Below are positions 23,274 through 32,119 of a DNA stretch of 44,229 nt, one piece after another. A model generated the notes under the pieces. It saw only the letters and a program-made list of their open reading frames with translations. It was not told where the DNA came from and searched no databases. This DNA is from a virus. The first letter of the stretch is position 1; every line of letters starts with the position of its first letter. The stretch is taken from positions 1-44,229 of the IMG/VR virus record IMGVR_UViG_3300025132_000080; one strand, 5' to 3'. The position numbers and the translations under genes were made by a program.

Positions 23274-23677
23274 TGGGTATAACAGCAAAAGTAACTACAA
23301 ATCCAGAAGTAAAAACTTCTTTACAAAATAATAGTGTATCAAAAACTGTAGGAGTTCAAAGAACTAGTAAAGTTCAAGATAGTTTTAGTATTGATGCAAG
23401 TGAAATACCTATAAGTTTAGATAATAGTACTGCTACTAATGTAAGAGATGCTTTGAATGGAGTAGCTACATTAGATGCTACACAAACTTATACTAATAAA
23501 ACAATTAATGCTGATAATAATACTATTTCTAATTTAGAAGTAGATAACATAAAAGCAGCAACAGTAGTTGTTGAAAGTGAAGGAATTAATTCAAATGATA
23601 ATGATGCAACATTACCAACTTCAGCAGCCGTAAAAGATTTTGCAGAAACGAGGGGAATAGACGGAGGAGCATTTTAA
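23273..23677 (+). CDS. Fibre-associated protein, 134 aa
   Basis: A 134-aa Asn/Thr/Ser-rich protein. The block LDATQTYTNKTINADNNTIS and the SNDNDATLPTSAAVKDF terminus are characteristic of tail-fibre proteins from many phages, where they form trimeric beta-structure adaptors. It lies immediately before two fibre genes and presumably links them to the tail. Confidence 0.7.
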   Translation: MGITAKVTTNPEVKTSLQNNSVSKTVGVQRTSKVQDSFSIDASEIPISLDNSTATNVRDALNGVATLDATQTYTNKTINADNNTISNLEVDNIKAATVVVESEGINSNDNDATLPTSAAVKDFAETRGIDGGAF

Positions 23678-23695
23678 CGTCAATAGGAGAAAATA

Positions 23696-24517
23696 ATGGC
23701 AAATGTAATACAAATCAAACGTAATTCTCATTCAAGTACTTCGGCACCAAGTACTTCGAATATTACGTATGGTGAATTAGGATACAATAACAATAATGGT
23801 GCTGGTGGTAAACTTTACATAGGTGGTAAAGCTTCAAATGGTTCTGCTCAAGTAGAAGATATACAAGCAAATATTATTGCTGCAATACCTAAAGCTGATG
23901 ATGATGGTAGTACATTTGGTGTAGCTACATTCAATAATGATGATTTTAATGCATCAAATGGTGTGGTTACTTTAGCTACAACATCCACAGCTGCAGAATT
24001 AAATATATTAGATGGTGCTACTCTAGATACTACTGAATTAAATAAATTAGATGGAGTGACTGCAAGTACAGCTGAATTAAATTACGTAGATGTAACTACA
24101 GCAGGTACAGTACAGGCTTCTAAAGCGGTAGTCGTAGATAGCAATAAAGATGTCACAGGTTTTAGAAACGTAACTACAACTGGTAATGTTGCCGTAGGTG
24201 GTAACTTAACTGTAAGTGGGACAACCACAACAGTAAATTCTACAGTAGTTGAAGTAGGAGATATAGCTATAGCATTAGCTAAAGACAATTCTGGAGATGT
24301 TTCAGATATAGGATTTTATGGTAAATATGTATCTTCTGGAACAAAATATGCTGGATTATTTAGAGATGCAACAGATGGTGTTTTTAAATTTTATGATAGT
24401 TTAACATTAGAACCAAATGAAGGTACTGGGGTAGTTAGTGTTGGTTCAAATGGTTATTCATTGGGAGATTTAAGTACAAATCTTGTATCTTCCAATATTG
24501 ATTGCGGTACATTCTAA
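23696..24517 (+). CDS. Tail fibre protein with T/D-rich repeats, 273 aa
   Basis: A 273-aa fibre protein. The N-terminus (ANVIQIKRNSHSSTSAPSTS) is shared in outline with the next gene and probably anchors to the tail. Residues ~95-125 have near-repeats of the form AELNILDGATLDTTELNKLD, typical of phage fibres. A beta-rich tip domain follows (GNLTVSGTTTTVNSTVVEVG), then a DIGFYGKY block often found in receptor-binding fibres. Confidence 0.8.
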   Translation: MANVIQIKRNSHSSTSAPSTSNITYGELGYNNNNGAGGKLYIGGKASNGSAQVEDIQANIIAAIPKADDDGSTFGVATFNNDDFNASNGVVTLATTSTAAELNILDGATLDTTELNKLDGVTASTAELNYVDVTTAGTVQASKAVVVDSNKDVTGFRNVTTTGNVAVGGNLTVSGTTTTVNSTVVEVGDIAIALAKDNSGDVSDIGFYGKYVSSGTKYAGLFRDATDGVFKFYDSLTLEPNEGTGVVSVGSNGYSLGDLSTNLVSSNIDCGTF

Positions 24518-24525
24518 GGAGTTAG

Positions 24526-27189
24526 ATGTCAAATACGATTAAAATAAAAAGAGGTACCAACCTCTCGAATGCTGGTACACCAGCTGAAGGTGAGTTAATA
24601 TATAAAACTGATACTAATGAGTTATATGTTGGTAATGGTTCTACTGCAGCTACTGGTTTAACAGCTATTGGTGGTAGTGCTACTATCAATAATTCAAATT
24701 GGTCTGGTACTGATTTAGCAGTAGCTAATGGTGGTACTGGAGCATCTAGTGCTAGTGGTGCAAGAAGTAATTTAGGATTAGGTAGTTTAGCAACAGCAGA
24801 TAATATAGCTGCAAGTTCAGTTACAAGTGGAGAACTTGCTACTGCTAGAGTAAATTTTGATAGCACAGATAAAACAGTAAGATGGGATAATGGTAGAGGT
24901 TATCACGGAAATCCACGAAGTGTTGCTATGGGATATTCTGGTAGTAACTATGGACAGCTTGGATACAATATAGAATTTACTACATCGTCTGGACAACATA
25001 CTGCTTCTTTTACTGATATTGCTACAAGAGTAGATTTGTATGATGGATTAATAGTTTATTCAAGCGGTAGTGCTACAACTGGTGGTAATACAATTAGTTG
25101 GACTGAATTATTAGAATGTAGAACTAATGTATTTACATATAAAGGAAGTCAAATACCTACTATGGCTAATGGCTCTAATAATAGAGTTATGACATCTAAT
25201 GATGCTTATAGTATTAACGGAGAAGCTAACCTTACTTTTAATGGTCATACATTAACAGTAAGCGGAGACAATGCCAATGGTATAAATATGGCACAAGACG
25301 GAAATAATACATCAAATTCAGAAAGAATATTTTTTACTGGTTCATCTACAAGTGCAATATTTCAAGAAGGTAGTGATTTAAGTTTTAGAACTGGTGCAAC
25401 AGCAGGTAGTTCAAGTGGTACTGAACGATTTAAGATAAGTAGTGGTGGTAATTGCTTTGCAACTGGTTCTTTAGATGTTACAAGCACAATCACTACTAAT
25501 TATGGTGTAGCATTTACAAATGGTAATACTAACTTCCTTGTTTATAACAATACCAATGATGATTTACTTTATTTAAGAGATACTACTAATAGTCAAATGT
25601 TGCAAACTTGGACTACTACTTCAAGCACAATACATAAAAATTTACTTGTTGATGGTGGACTTTTAACTATTGATGACAATGGAGATGCTAATGAGGGTGG
25701 AGAAATAGCTATTAATCCAGGCACAAGTCATAGTTGTATATGGAGAATAGATAGTTTTTATGGGCATCTTAGATTTTTTGGTTCTACTACGAGTGGAGAA
25801 CAAATGGCTCTTACACACGATGGAAATTTATCTATACTTACTGGTTCTAAGTTTAACTTTGATACTAGAGGTGGTCATACTTACATTTCAGAAGATATTG
25901 ATGATAGATTAAGATTTTTTACTGGTGGTGCTGAGTTTATGCGATTTACTGAAAGTAGCTCAGATACTATTAATTTATATAAAGCAGTAGATATGAGTGG
26001 TGCTTTGGATGTAACTGGAAACATAGACGGTACTACGCAAATGAAATTAACTGCTGCTGCACCAAGATATCAATTAAATGAAACTGGTGTTACTAACACA
26101 CCAACTTGGTGGATGATTGCAGATGGTGGTAATTACTCTATTAGATTAAATAATACTGGTGCTTACCCTTTAAGTATAACAACTGATTCAGATAATGATG
26201 CAGTATCTAAAATTGAAATGTCTACAGCTGAAGAAAGATTAGAATTAGGAAGTGGTACTAGTGGAAACCTTTTTAGAACATCAGCAGGTTATATACAATT
26301 TGGTCCATTAAATACTGGTGGTGCTCACGTTTATACAGATAGGTCACAATTCTTTTTTAACAAAAGATTAACAATAGGTGTAACACCTGGAGAAGCCATT
26401 GTTCAAAGTTATGGTGATTATGATGTAGAAATAAGAAGAGCACAAGGAACTGCTGATAGAATTGTAATAGAAGCAGACCAACATAGTCATTATGTAAATG
26501 GGACAAAAAGATTAGAAACGAAAGCTGATGGTATTTTTGTAAATGGTATTAGTAAAGCAAGTAGTTACTTCCAAGCAGAAAGTCCAGGAACTTTATTGAG
26601 ATTATACAATAGTAGTTGGGGTAATGCAACTACACATGATGTTTTATATAACTCTTATTCTAGTAGTTTTGGAGATGCTGTATACTTAAAAACAAGTGGT
26701 AATAGTACTACAAACCATGGAATTATAGTAGTAGCAGATAGTTATATTTTTATGGGTAGAGATGACCTTACTACGGGTGCTGTAGATAATTCAGCAACTG
26801 CACCTATAAATGATGTATATTTACGATTAGATTCTAGTGGTAATGGTTTATTTGACGGTGATGTAGTAGCATTTTCTACAACTATTGCATCAGACGCTAG
26901 ATTAAAAGAAAATGTAAAAGATTTAAATTATGGATTAAAAGATGTGCTTGACATTAGACCAGTATCATTTAATTGGAAAGAAAAAAGAAATGGACAACAC
27001 GATATTGGTGTGATAGCACAAGAGATAGAAAAAATTATACCAGAAGTAGTAGTAGAAGTAGATACATTAAATAGTGGAGAAGAAACTCACAAAACTGTAG
27101 ACTATGCTAAACTTACTTCGGTATTAATAAAAGCAGTACAAGAACAACAACAACAAATAAACGAACTTAAGGAGAAGTTAAATGTCTAA
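24526..27189 (+). CDS. Long tail fibre with S74 intramolecular chaperone
   Basis: An 887-aa fibre. The N-terminal module (MSNTIKIKRGTNLSNAGTPA) parallels the preceding fibre. The middle ~700 residues are a Gly/Ser/Thr/Asn-rich beta-structured shaft. Residues ~785-887 are a peptidase S74 chaperone domain: SDARLKENV with catalytic-type S789-D790, then DIGVIAQEIEKIIPEVV and a terminal coiled coil (VLIKAVQEQQQQINELKEKL). In this family the domain drives trimer folding and then cleaves itself off. It is the probable receptor-binding fibre. Confidence 0.9.
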   Translation: MSNTIKIKRGTNLSNAGTPAEGELIYKTDTNELYVGNGSTAATGLTAIGGSATINNSNWSGTDLAVANGGTGASSASGARSNLGLGSLATADNIAASSVTSGELATARVNFDSTDKTVRWDNGRGYHGNPRSVAMGYSGSNYGQLGYNIEFTTSSGQHTASFTDIATRVDLYDGLIVYSSGSATTGGNTISWTELLECRTNVFTYKGSQIPTMANGSNNRVMTSNDAYSINGEANLTFNGHTLTVSGDNANGINMAQDGNNTSNSERIFFTGSSTSAIFQEGSDLSFRTGATAGSSSGTERFKISSGGNCFATGSLDVTSTITTNYGVAFTNGNTNFLVYNNTNDDLLYLRDTTNSQMLQTWTTTSSTIHKNLLVDGGLLTIDDNGDANEGGEIAINPGTSHSCIWRIDSFYGHLRFFGSTTSGEQMALTHDGNLSILTGSKFNFDTRGGHTYISEDIDDRLRFFTGGAEFMRFTESSSDTINLYKAVDMSGALDVTGNIDGTTQMKLTAAAPRYQLNETGVTNTPTWWMIADGGNYSIRLNNTGAYPLSITTDSDNDAVSKIEMSTAEERLELGSGTSGNLFRTSAGYIQFGPLNTGGAHVYTDRSQFFFNKRLTIGVTPGEAIVQSYGDYDVEIRRAQGTADRIVIEADQHSHYVNGTKRLETKADGIFVNGISKASSYFQAESPGTLLRLYNSSWGNATTHDVLYNSYSSSFGDAVYLKTSGNSTTNHGIIVVADSYIFMGRDDLTTGAVDNSATAPINDVYLRLDSSGNGLFDGDVVAFSTTIASDARLKENVKDLNYGLKDVLDIRPVSFNWKEKRNGQHDIGVIAQEIEKIIPEVVVEVDTLNSGEETHKTVDYAKLTSVLIKAVQEQQQQINELKEKLNV

Positions 27190-27421
27190 AGTGATAGGTG
27201 CAGCAGAAGCTGTAGAATCAACAAAAATGGTTGAAATTAAACACACAAGAGTTATGAAGGATGCAGAAGGCAAAGATGTAACTGTAGTAGATTATTCTGA
27301 AACTATATCAGTAGATGAAGCTATATTACAAGCAGAAGGAAATAAAGCATCTTTAGAAGCAAGTTTAGCAGATGTAGATAAAGAACTTGAAGATTTAAAT
27401 GCATTGAAAGACGCTGAGTAA
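27182..27421 (+). CDS. Small acidic coiled-coil protein, 79 aa
   Basis: A 79-aa protein: short beta segment (EIKHTRVMKDAEGKDVTVVD) then a coiled-coil tail (LEASLADVDKELEDLNAL). It overlaps the fibre gene by 8 nt, so translation is coupled. Small proteins of this form after S74 fibres may be fibre chaperones. That is inference. Confidence 0.6.
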   Translation: MSKVIGAAEAVESTKMVEIKHTRVMKDAEGKDVTVVDYSETISVDEAILQAEGNKASLEASLADVDKELEDLNALKDAE

Positions 27422-27424
27422 TAT

Positions 27425-28213
27425 ATGGCAGGTCCAGCAGTAGGAACAAGCAATGTAGGAATGAGAGCAGCAGGTAGTGCTATTGGTGAAGCTACTAATG
27501 TAAACGAAACTTCTAATTTAAGTTTAGCAAGTTTACTTAGTGGTGATAGTCATGGTGGTATACAAAATACTTTTCCTAACAATGATAATAGTGGACCTGC
27601 AGATACATTTAATAGAATTGGTGGAACTAATAACCCATTACAAAGCACATCATTGGATAACCCTGGTGCTAACATTATGAATAATTTGAAGACTGCACCA
27701 TTTCATATGAGTCATACATTTGGTGGACAACACGCTGACATAGGTGGAGGTGGTGGTGGAATAGGACAACTTTGTATACATGATACTATATTTGTAAATA
27801 CTCCAGATGGTATGAAGAGTGTTTATGATTTAGATAATGGAGATATTATTTATTCTTATAACTTTGAAACACAAAGTATAGAAGAAGTACCAATATTAAA
27901 TACATATTTTGTTGCACATAATAATTTAATTAAGGTTATGTATAGCGATACAGATTATATAATAGTTACTAGAGACCACCCTATATATTTAGCAGATGGT
28001 TCTATGGCTAGTTATAGACCACAAAGAACAAAAGATTTATATGATTTAGATGCAAGTCAATTAGAAGTAGGTAATAGTATACAAATGATTGATGGTACAA
28101 AAATAATACATAGATTTGAGTATATGGCAGATATGGATACTACATATACTATATTAACGAAAAACAATAACTTTTACGCAGGCAACGTATTAGTACATTC
28201 AGAACTTGAATAA
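27425..28213 (+). CDS. Protein with C-terminal Hint (hedgehog/intein) domain, 262 aa
   Basis: Residues 1-105 are low-complexity and Gly/Asn-rich. A Gly run (107-112) leads to C117, the first residue of a Hint domain: block A CIHDTIFVNTPDGMKSVYDL, block B TRDH (182-185) and a terminal block NNFYAGNVLVHS (248-259). In Hint proteins Cys1 makes a thioester by N-S acyl shift. Here the final Asn of inteins is replaced by Ser259 and only three residues follow, so protein splicing is not possible. Cleavage or ligation, as in bacterial intein-like domains, could be. It follows the fibre genes. Confidence 0.8.
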   Translation: MAGPAVGTSNVGMRAAGSAIGEATNVNETSNLSLASLLSGDSHGGIQNTFPNNDNSGPADTFNRIGGTNNPLQSTSLDNPGANIMNNLKTAPFHMSHTFGGQHADIGGGGGGIGQLCIHDTIFVNTPDGMKSVYDLDNGDIIYSYNFETQSIEEVPILNTYFVAHNNLIKVMYSDTDYIIVTRDHPIYLADGSMASYRPQRTKDLYDLDASQLEVGNSIQMIDGTKIIHRFEYMADMDTTYTILTKNNNFYAGNVLVHSELE

Positions 28214-28266
28214 GTGTTATTTATTGAATAAATTAAAGAACTATTAATAGTAAATAAGGAGAAATA

Positions 28267-28431
28267 ATGGCTAAAGAAAAAGTAGAGCAACAAGAACCAT
28301 TGAATTTAGAGGATACTCTAAAATCTATTGAAGCTCAAATAGCTGAATTACGTGGTATGTATAACTATATTTCTGGTTTGAAAGAACAAGGATTTAAAGT
28401 AATACCACCTCTTCCAAAAGAAGAAAAATAG
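28267..28431 (+). CDS. Small coiled-coil protein, 54 aa
   Basis: A 54-codon frame with SD AAGGAG. It encodes an acidic helix (LEDTLKSIEAQIAELRGMYN) ending in a proline-rich turn (VIPPLPKEEK). It may be a small structural or trimerisation peptide. No family is recognised. A terminator-like hairpin follows. Confidence 0.7.
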   Translation: MAKEKVEQQEPLNLEDTLKSIEAQIAELRGMYNYISGLKEQGFKVIPPLPKEEK

Positions 28432-28437
28432 AAAGGG

Positions 28438-28460
28438 AGGGGGAGCAATCCCCCTTACTT
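28438..28460 (+). terminator. Terminator-like hairpin with GCAA loop
   Basis: AGGGGGA pairs with TCCCCCT around the GNRA loop GCAA, giving a 7-bp, very G/C-rich stem in an AT-rich region, followed by TTACTTTAATT. The T-run is interrupted, so it may only partly terminate, reducing transcription into the membrane-protein cassette. Confidence 0.55.
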
Positions 28461-28485
28461 TAATTATAAATAATAGGGGAATACA

Positions 28486-28782
28486 ATGGAAGTCGGTAAA
28501 GACACTAAATTTACATTATCTATAGAAACTGGAATAAGTATAATTGTAACTATTGGTATGATTATAGGTATGTGGTTTACTCTGCAAGCAGATATTGAAG
28601 AAGCTAAACTATTACCAGAACCAGAAGTATCACGCATGGAGTATGATTTAAAAGACCAAATGATTCGTGATTCAATATTAAATACTGAAGGCAAAGTAGA
28701 TAAACTTGAAGAAAAGGTAGATGACATTAAAGAAGATACTAAAATGATTCAAGAAACCCTGATAAACATGAATAATAACTAA
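28486..28782 (+). CDS. Membrane protein with coiled-coil ectodomain, 98 aa
   Basis: One transmembrane segment at residues ~13-33 (IETGISIIVTIGMIIGMWFT) is followed by a charged helical region and a coiled coil (VDKLEEKVDDIKEDTKMIQE). Topology and size resemble phage lysis-related membrane proteins (holin- or i-spanin-like). No direct family match is seen. It follows a partial terminator and precedes a signal-peptide protein. Confidence 0.65.
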   Translation: MEVGKDTKFTLSIETGISIIVTIGMIIGMWFTLQADIEEAKLLPEPEVSRMEYDLKDQMIRDSILNTEGKVDKLEEKVDDIKEDTKMIQETLINMNNN

Positions 28783-28794
28783 TGAGGTTTACAG

Positions 28795-29178
28795 ATGAAC
28801 AACAAATTTATATCATACTTGGTATTAACGCTTTGCTTGTCACTATCTATGTTGCGCTCACAATCAGTCAACTTAGATAACTTCCAAAAAATACAAGCAC
28901 TTAATGTGCAAAAATGTGCAGTAATTCAAGTAAATGCATCTTGGAATTTTAAAAATAGAGTAAAGATAGAAAAACTTGCAGACTTGTGTTATGTAGGTGA
29001 AATAGATTTAAATAATAAAGCTATAGGTGCAGTAATACAAAAAGAATGGAATATAAAGGTTGTTCCTACTATTATTGTTTTAAAAGAAGGAAAAGAAATT
29101 GAAAGATATGAACCTGGTATTAGTATGAGGTTTGATGAGAAAGAGGTATTTGATAAGATTAAAAAGGAAATTCAATAG
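28795..29178 (+). CDS. Secreted thioredoxin-fold protein lacking the CxxC motif
   Basis: A 127-aa protein. Residues ~1-22 are a signal peptide (FISYLVLTLCLSLSML). The rest follows a thioredoxin fold: the strand VIQVNASW leads to W50-NFKN where CGPC would stand, and IKVVPTIIVLKEGKEIERY contains the cis-proline P91. With the redox cysteines replaced it is unlikely to be an oxidoreductase. C41 and C65 lie elsewhere. It would be exported to the periplasm. Possible roles are envelope interaction, superinfection exclusion or lysis timing, all speculative. Confidence 0.7.
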   Translation: MNNKFISYLVLTLCLSLSMLRSQSVNLDNFQKIQALNVQKCAVIQVNASWNFKNRVKIEKLADLCYVGEIDLNNKAIGAVIQKEWNIKVVPTIIVLKEGKEIERYEPGISMRFDEKEVFDKIKKEIQ

Positions 29179-29186
29179 GAGATAAT

Positions 29187-29339
29187 ATGAATATTGTAGT
29201 TAGTAAATTACTTACAAGCCTCTTAAGTGAAAAGATTCTAAAAGCTGTATTATTAAAACTTGGTGATTTTTTTATTGCTAAGTCTGATAATAAGTTAGAC
29301 GATGAAATCTGGGCTGAAGTTAAAAAAGCATTGAAATAG
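29187..29339 (+). CDS. Small amphipathic protein, 50 aa
   Basis: A 50-codon frame with SD AGGAG. The first ~30 residues are hydrophobic and amphipathic (NIVVSKLLTSLLSEKILKAV), the end charged (LDDEIWAEVKKALK). Its size and pattern fit a membrane-active or holin-like peptide within the lysis-type cassette, without proof. Confidence 0.65.
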   Translation: MNIVVSKLLTSLLSEKILKAVLLKLGDFFIAKSDNKLDDEIWAEVKKALK

Positions 29340-29348
29340 GAGGGCAGC

Positions 29349-29378
29349 ATGAATTGTGAATGCGGATGTGGATGTTAG
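29349..29378 (+). CDS. Nine-residue cysteine-rich micropeptide
   Basis: ATG at 29349 begins MNCECGCGC followed by TAG. An optimal SD (AGGAGGG) sits 5 nt upstream, overlapping the previous stop, and the next gene starts 4 nt after its stop. Four Cys in nine residues, alternating with Glu and Gly, suggests metal binding. Alternatively the tiny frame exists only to deliver ribosomes to the next gene, which has no good SD of its own. Confidence 0.5.
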   Translation: MNCECGCGC

Positions 29379-29381
29379 TCA

Positions 29382-30941
29382 ATGCCAAAAAAAGAGTATA
29401 AAATACTAGGGTTTCATGGTGGTATACATGATAACTCAGATTCTAAAGATATACGTGATATAGATTTACGTGAAGCTGATGGTGTATCTACACATAAAAT
29501 AGGTAGACTAGTAGGATTAGGAAATAAAGGTAGTGCTATTACAAGTGGTGCTACCGCTGATGTTGAGCCTGGATATGGCTTACATTATTTTTCTTCTGAT
29601 TACGACCATGGTAGTGCTAATAACCCAGATGATTATTTAGCTGTATATGACAAAGCGAACACTAAAGTTCGTTTTTATTATAGAGATAAAGATGGTTCTA
29701 GTCCTAGTTTTTTGTCTGATGAAGTAACGTTTGGTGGTGCTATAAAACCTAATTATTATTATGGTGATGGTTTATTACGTATTGGAGATGCTTCTTTTAG
29801 TCAAAATAGTAAATGGTTTGGATATATAGACCAATCACTATTCTGGACTGATGATAGGGGTAATACTACAAATTTACATGATATAACTAAATGGGATAGC
29901 GGCAATCAAAAACTTCGTAAGCTTGATGCTTTATCAGGAGCAACTATGAAATTAGTAGATATGGAAAGCGCTAGTCCCGATGCTTCTACTATTAGTTCAC
30001 AAAAAGGTAGTTTAATTTTAGGATACAAAACTACTGAAGGTGGAGAATGGAATGGAAACTTTACCTTTGGTGCTACAGCAATTTACCAAGGTAATCAAGA
30101 AGGAGAAATATCAATATTCTATAGCGACTTTGTAAATAGAATAGAAGAGTCTATACCTTTGTATAACGAGCAAATTTCTTTTCAAGTATTTATAGGAGCA
30201 GGAACTGCTGGTTCTAAACCAACATCTTTGTCTGGTGATAATGTATTTGGAGATAATCGTTTAATTGGATTGAATTTTTACTTCAAAGAACAAGCAGATG
30301 ATGATTGGATATTTTTAATGCATACAGATTTAAGAGAAGGTGGTAAACATTTTTGGGATATATACGACCCGCAAAACGAAACTACCCATGGTAAATGGCA
30401 AGGTGATAGTGCTGAACAAAACGTTACGCCAAAGTTTTTTGCACAAAAAGAAGGAATACAAATTTATAATGCTATACAACAAAATACAGCTTTGTCGTTT
30501 CATGATAAAGATGATGGTACTGGAACTAATTGGATGAATAGTGGTAGTACTTATAGTTCTAGTACTGCGGGAAAATCTTATAGTCCAGTATTTTTAAGAG
30601 TTAAATTAGATAATAATAATTCAGCTAATGGGTTTGATAATAGATTTGGATTCTTAAGAGTTTGGGGTGGAGCAGTATCTCCTCTATATGTAGGAGGTGC
30701 ATCTGGAAGTAAAATTGCATTAAAGACTGGTATATCTGGTACACCAGGAACTACAGTAGATACGTATTATGTTCCCTTAACATTACCAGGACCAGGAACA
30801 GATAGAGAGTTTAGAGTACAAGTATTAGATGAGAACTTCAACGTTATAGCAGATAGCGATATACAATATATGACTATTGCTGATAGTGGTTTATCAGCTC
30901 CACCTGACTATGATGAAGACCAACAAGAAAGGGAATACTAA
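29382..30941 (+). CDS. Large tail structural protein, 519 aa
   Basis: A 519-aa beta-rich protein, rich in Gly, Asn, Asp and aromatic residues, with no membrane segment. It begins KEYKILGFHGGIHDNSDSKD, a pattern seen at the start of phage tail-hub or needle-shaft proteins, and ends in an acidic tail (DYDEDQQEREY). The next gene overlaps by TAATG and appears to be a companion tail protein, so the two may form one complex or a split gp10-like hub. Confidence 0.6.
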   Translation: MPKKEYKILGFHGGIHDNSDSKDIRDIDLREADGVSTHKIGRLVGLGNKGSAITSGATADVEPGYGLHYFSSDYDHGSANNPDDYLAVYDKANTKVRFYYRDKDGSSPSFLSDEVTFGGAIKPNYYYGDGLLRIGDASFSQNSKWFGYIDQSLFWTDDRGNTTNLHDITKWDSGNQKLRKLDALSGATMKLVDMESASPDASTISSQKGSLILGYKTTEGGEWNGNFTFGATAIYQGNQEGEISIFYSDFVNRIEESIPLYNEQISFQVFIGAGTAGSKPTSLSGDNVFGDNRLIGLNFYFKEQADDDWIFLMHTDLREGGKHFWDIYDPQNETTHGKWQGDSAEQNVTPKFFAQKEGIQIYNAIQQNTALSFHDKDDGTGTNWMNSGSTYSSSTAGKSYSPVFLRVKLDNNNSANGFDNRFGFLRVWGGAVSPLYVGGASGSKIALKTGISGTPGTTVDTYYVPLTLPGPGTDREFRVQVLDENFNVIADSDIQYMTIADSGLSAPPDYDEDQQEREY

Positions 30942-32119
30942 TGCCTAATTATGCAGTAATGAATCCAGGTAAGTATAGATTAGGAGTTCCTTTTAATTTT
31001 CCTCCTCTAGCTAACAAAAGATTAAGACAAGAATATCTAATTAAACAAATCAAGTGGAAAACGTCTGTTTTAATTGGACAAAGGTTGTACCTAGGAAATG
31101 TAAAATTAATTGATAAAGACAACAAAGAACGTATTTATAGCGATAGTGTGTTTAAGTCTAGGGCTGGTCAATTTGATACATTTACTATGGATAGAAAAAT
31201 TGATGTAGCAGTAAACGATGGTGAAGAAATTATTAGACTAGCTACATACGCAGATAGATTATTACAATATAAACAAAACACTTTGTACATTATTAATGCT
31301 ACAAAGAGTCAAGAGTTTTTAGAGGTAACACATAAACATAAAGGTGTATCTCATCATAATGCTGTATGTGAAACAGATTATGGAGTAGCTTGGTGTAATG
31401 AACATGGAGTGTATTTATATAATGGTAGACAAGTAGGTGATTTATTTGTAAAAGAAGGTGTACGTTTTATATCAGAATCTTTATGGAATAGTTTTTATGT
31501 AGATGGAGAAACGATGGTAGGTTTTTCTCCTAAATCAAAACAACTAATTATTATGAAATCATTTAAAAACGCTACAAGCAATAGTGGTGATATTTTAGTT
31601 TATGATATGATAACAAGTTCTTGGGTAAAAGGAACAGGTAGATTAAACGCTGAAGATAAAACAAATTTAGTAAATATGTGGGATGGTAGTCTAATATATG
31701 GATATGAAAATACATCTAATCAAACAACTATTGTTCCTTGGCAATCAAATCCTTCAGAAGCTATAAATAATTTTAATGTGCAATTAAAAGAGTTAAACTT
31801 TGGTACACAAGCAAAAAAGAAAGTAATTAAAGTAGAGTTAACTTATAAAGGTGCTAGTGGAGGTAACACAAATGTATTGCCTAAATATTCAGTAGACGGA
31901 GGTGGATATACTAATAATTTTGTAGATAGTTCTGGAGCTCAAATAACAAACATAGTAGGTAGTGCTAACTTTACAGTAATAGAATTATACACACAATCTA
32001 ATGCAAATAATATCAAAACATTTAGTATGAAGTTTGAAGATGTAAGCGGTCAAGATGTATCAGCTGATTTTGAAATAAATGATATGTCAATAATATATAG
32101 ACAAAAGAGTATTAAATAA
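30941..32119 (+). CDS. Tail hub protein with beta-propeller-like repeats, 392 aa
   Basis: A 392-aa protein. The segment YADRLLQYKQNTLYIINATK, followed by GVAWCNEHGVYLYNGRQVGD, has the short repeated blade pattern of beta-propeller tail proteins of podoviruses (P22 gp10-like). The last ~110 residues form a separate beta sandwich. It is coupled to the 519-aa gene upstream. It is likely part of the tail hub that plugs the portal. Confidence 0.65.
   Translation: MPNYAVMNPGKYRLGVPFNFPPLANKRLRQEYLIKQIKWKTSVLIGQRLYLGNVKLIDKDNKERIYSDSVFKSRAGQFDTFTMDRKIDVAVNDGEEIIRLATYADRLLQYKQNTLYIINATKSQEFLEVTHKHKGVSHHNAVCETDYGVAWCNEHGVYLYNGRQVGDLFVKEGVRFISESLWNSFYVDGETMVGFSPKSKQLIIMKSFKNATSNSGDILVYDMITSSWVKGTGRLNAEDKTNLVNMWDGSLIYGYENTSNQTTIVPWQSNPSEAINNFNVQLKELNFGTQAKKKVIKVELTYKGASGGNTNVLPKYSVDGGGYTNNFVDSSGAQITNIVGSANFTVIELYTQSNANNIKTFSMKFEDVSGQDVSADFEINDMSIIYRQKSIK

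Noticed and set aside
24522-24866. 114-codon minus-strand frame inside the fibre gene
   Set aside because: Low-complexity antisense shadow (Pro/Leu/Ala) of Gly/Thr-rich fibre codons.
23273-27189. Diversity-generating retroelement acting on the fibre genes
   Set aside because: No reverse transcriptase gene and no template/variable repeat pair is visible.
27774-28213. Active intein interrupting a host protein
   Set aside because: The terminal Asn and a C-extein are missing: only three residues follow the final His-Ser, so splicing is not possible. Kept as a Hint domain instead.
28795-28860. Lipoprotein signal in the thioredoxin-like protein
   Set aside because: The Cys at residue 14 is in the middle of the hydrophobic core and not preceded by a proper lipobox; a normal signal peptide fits better.
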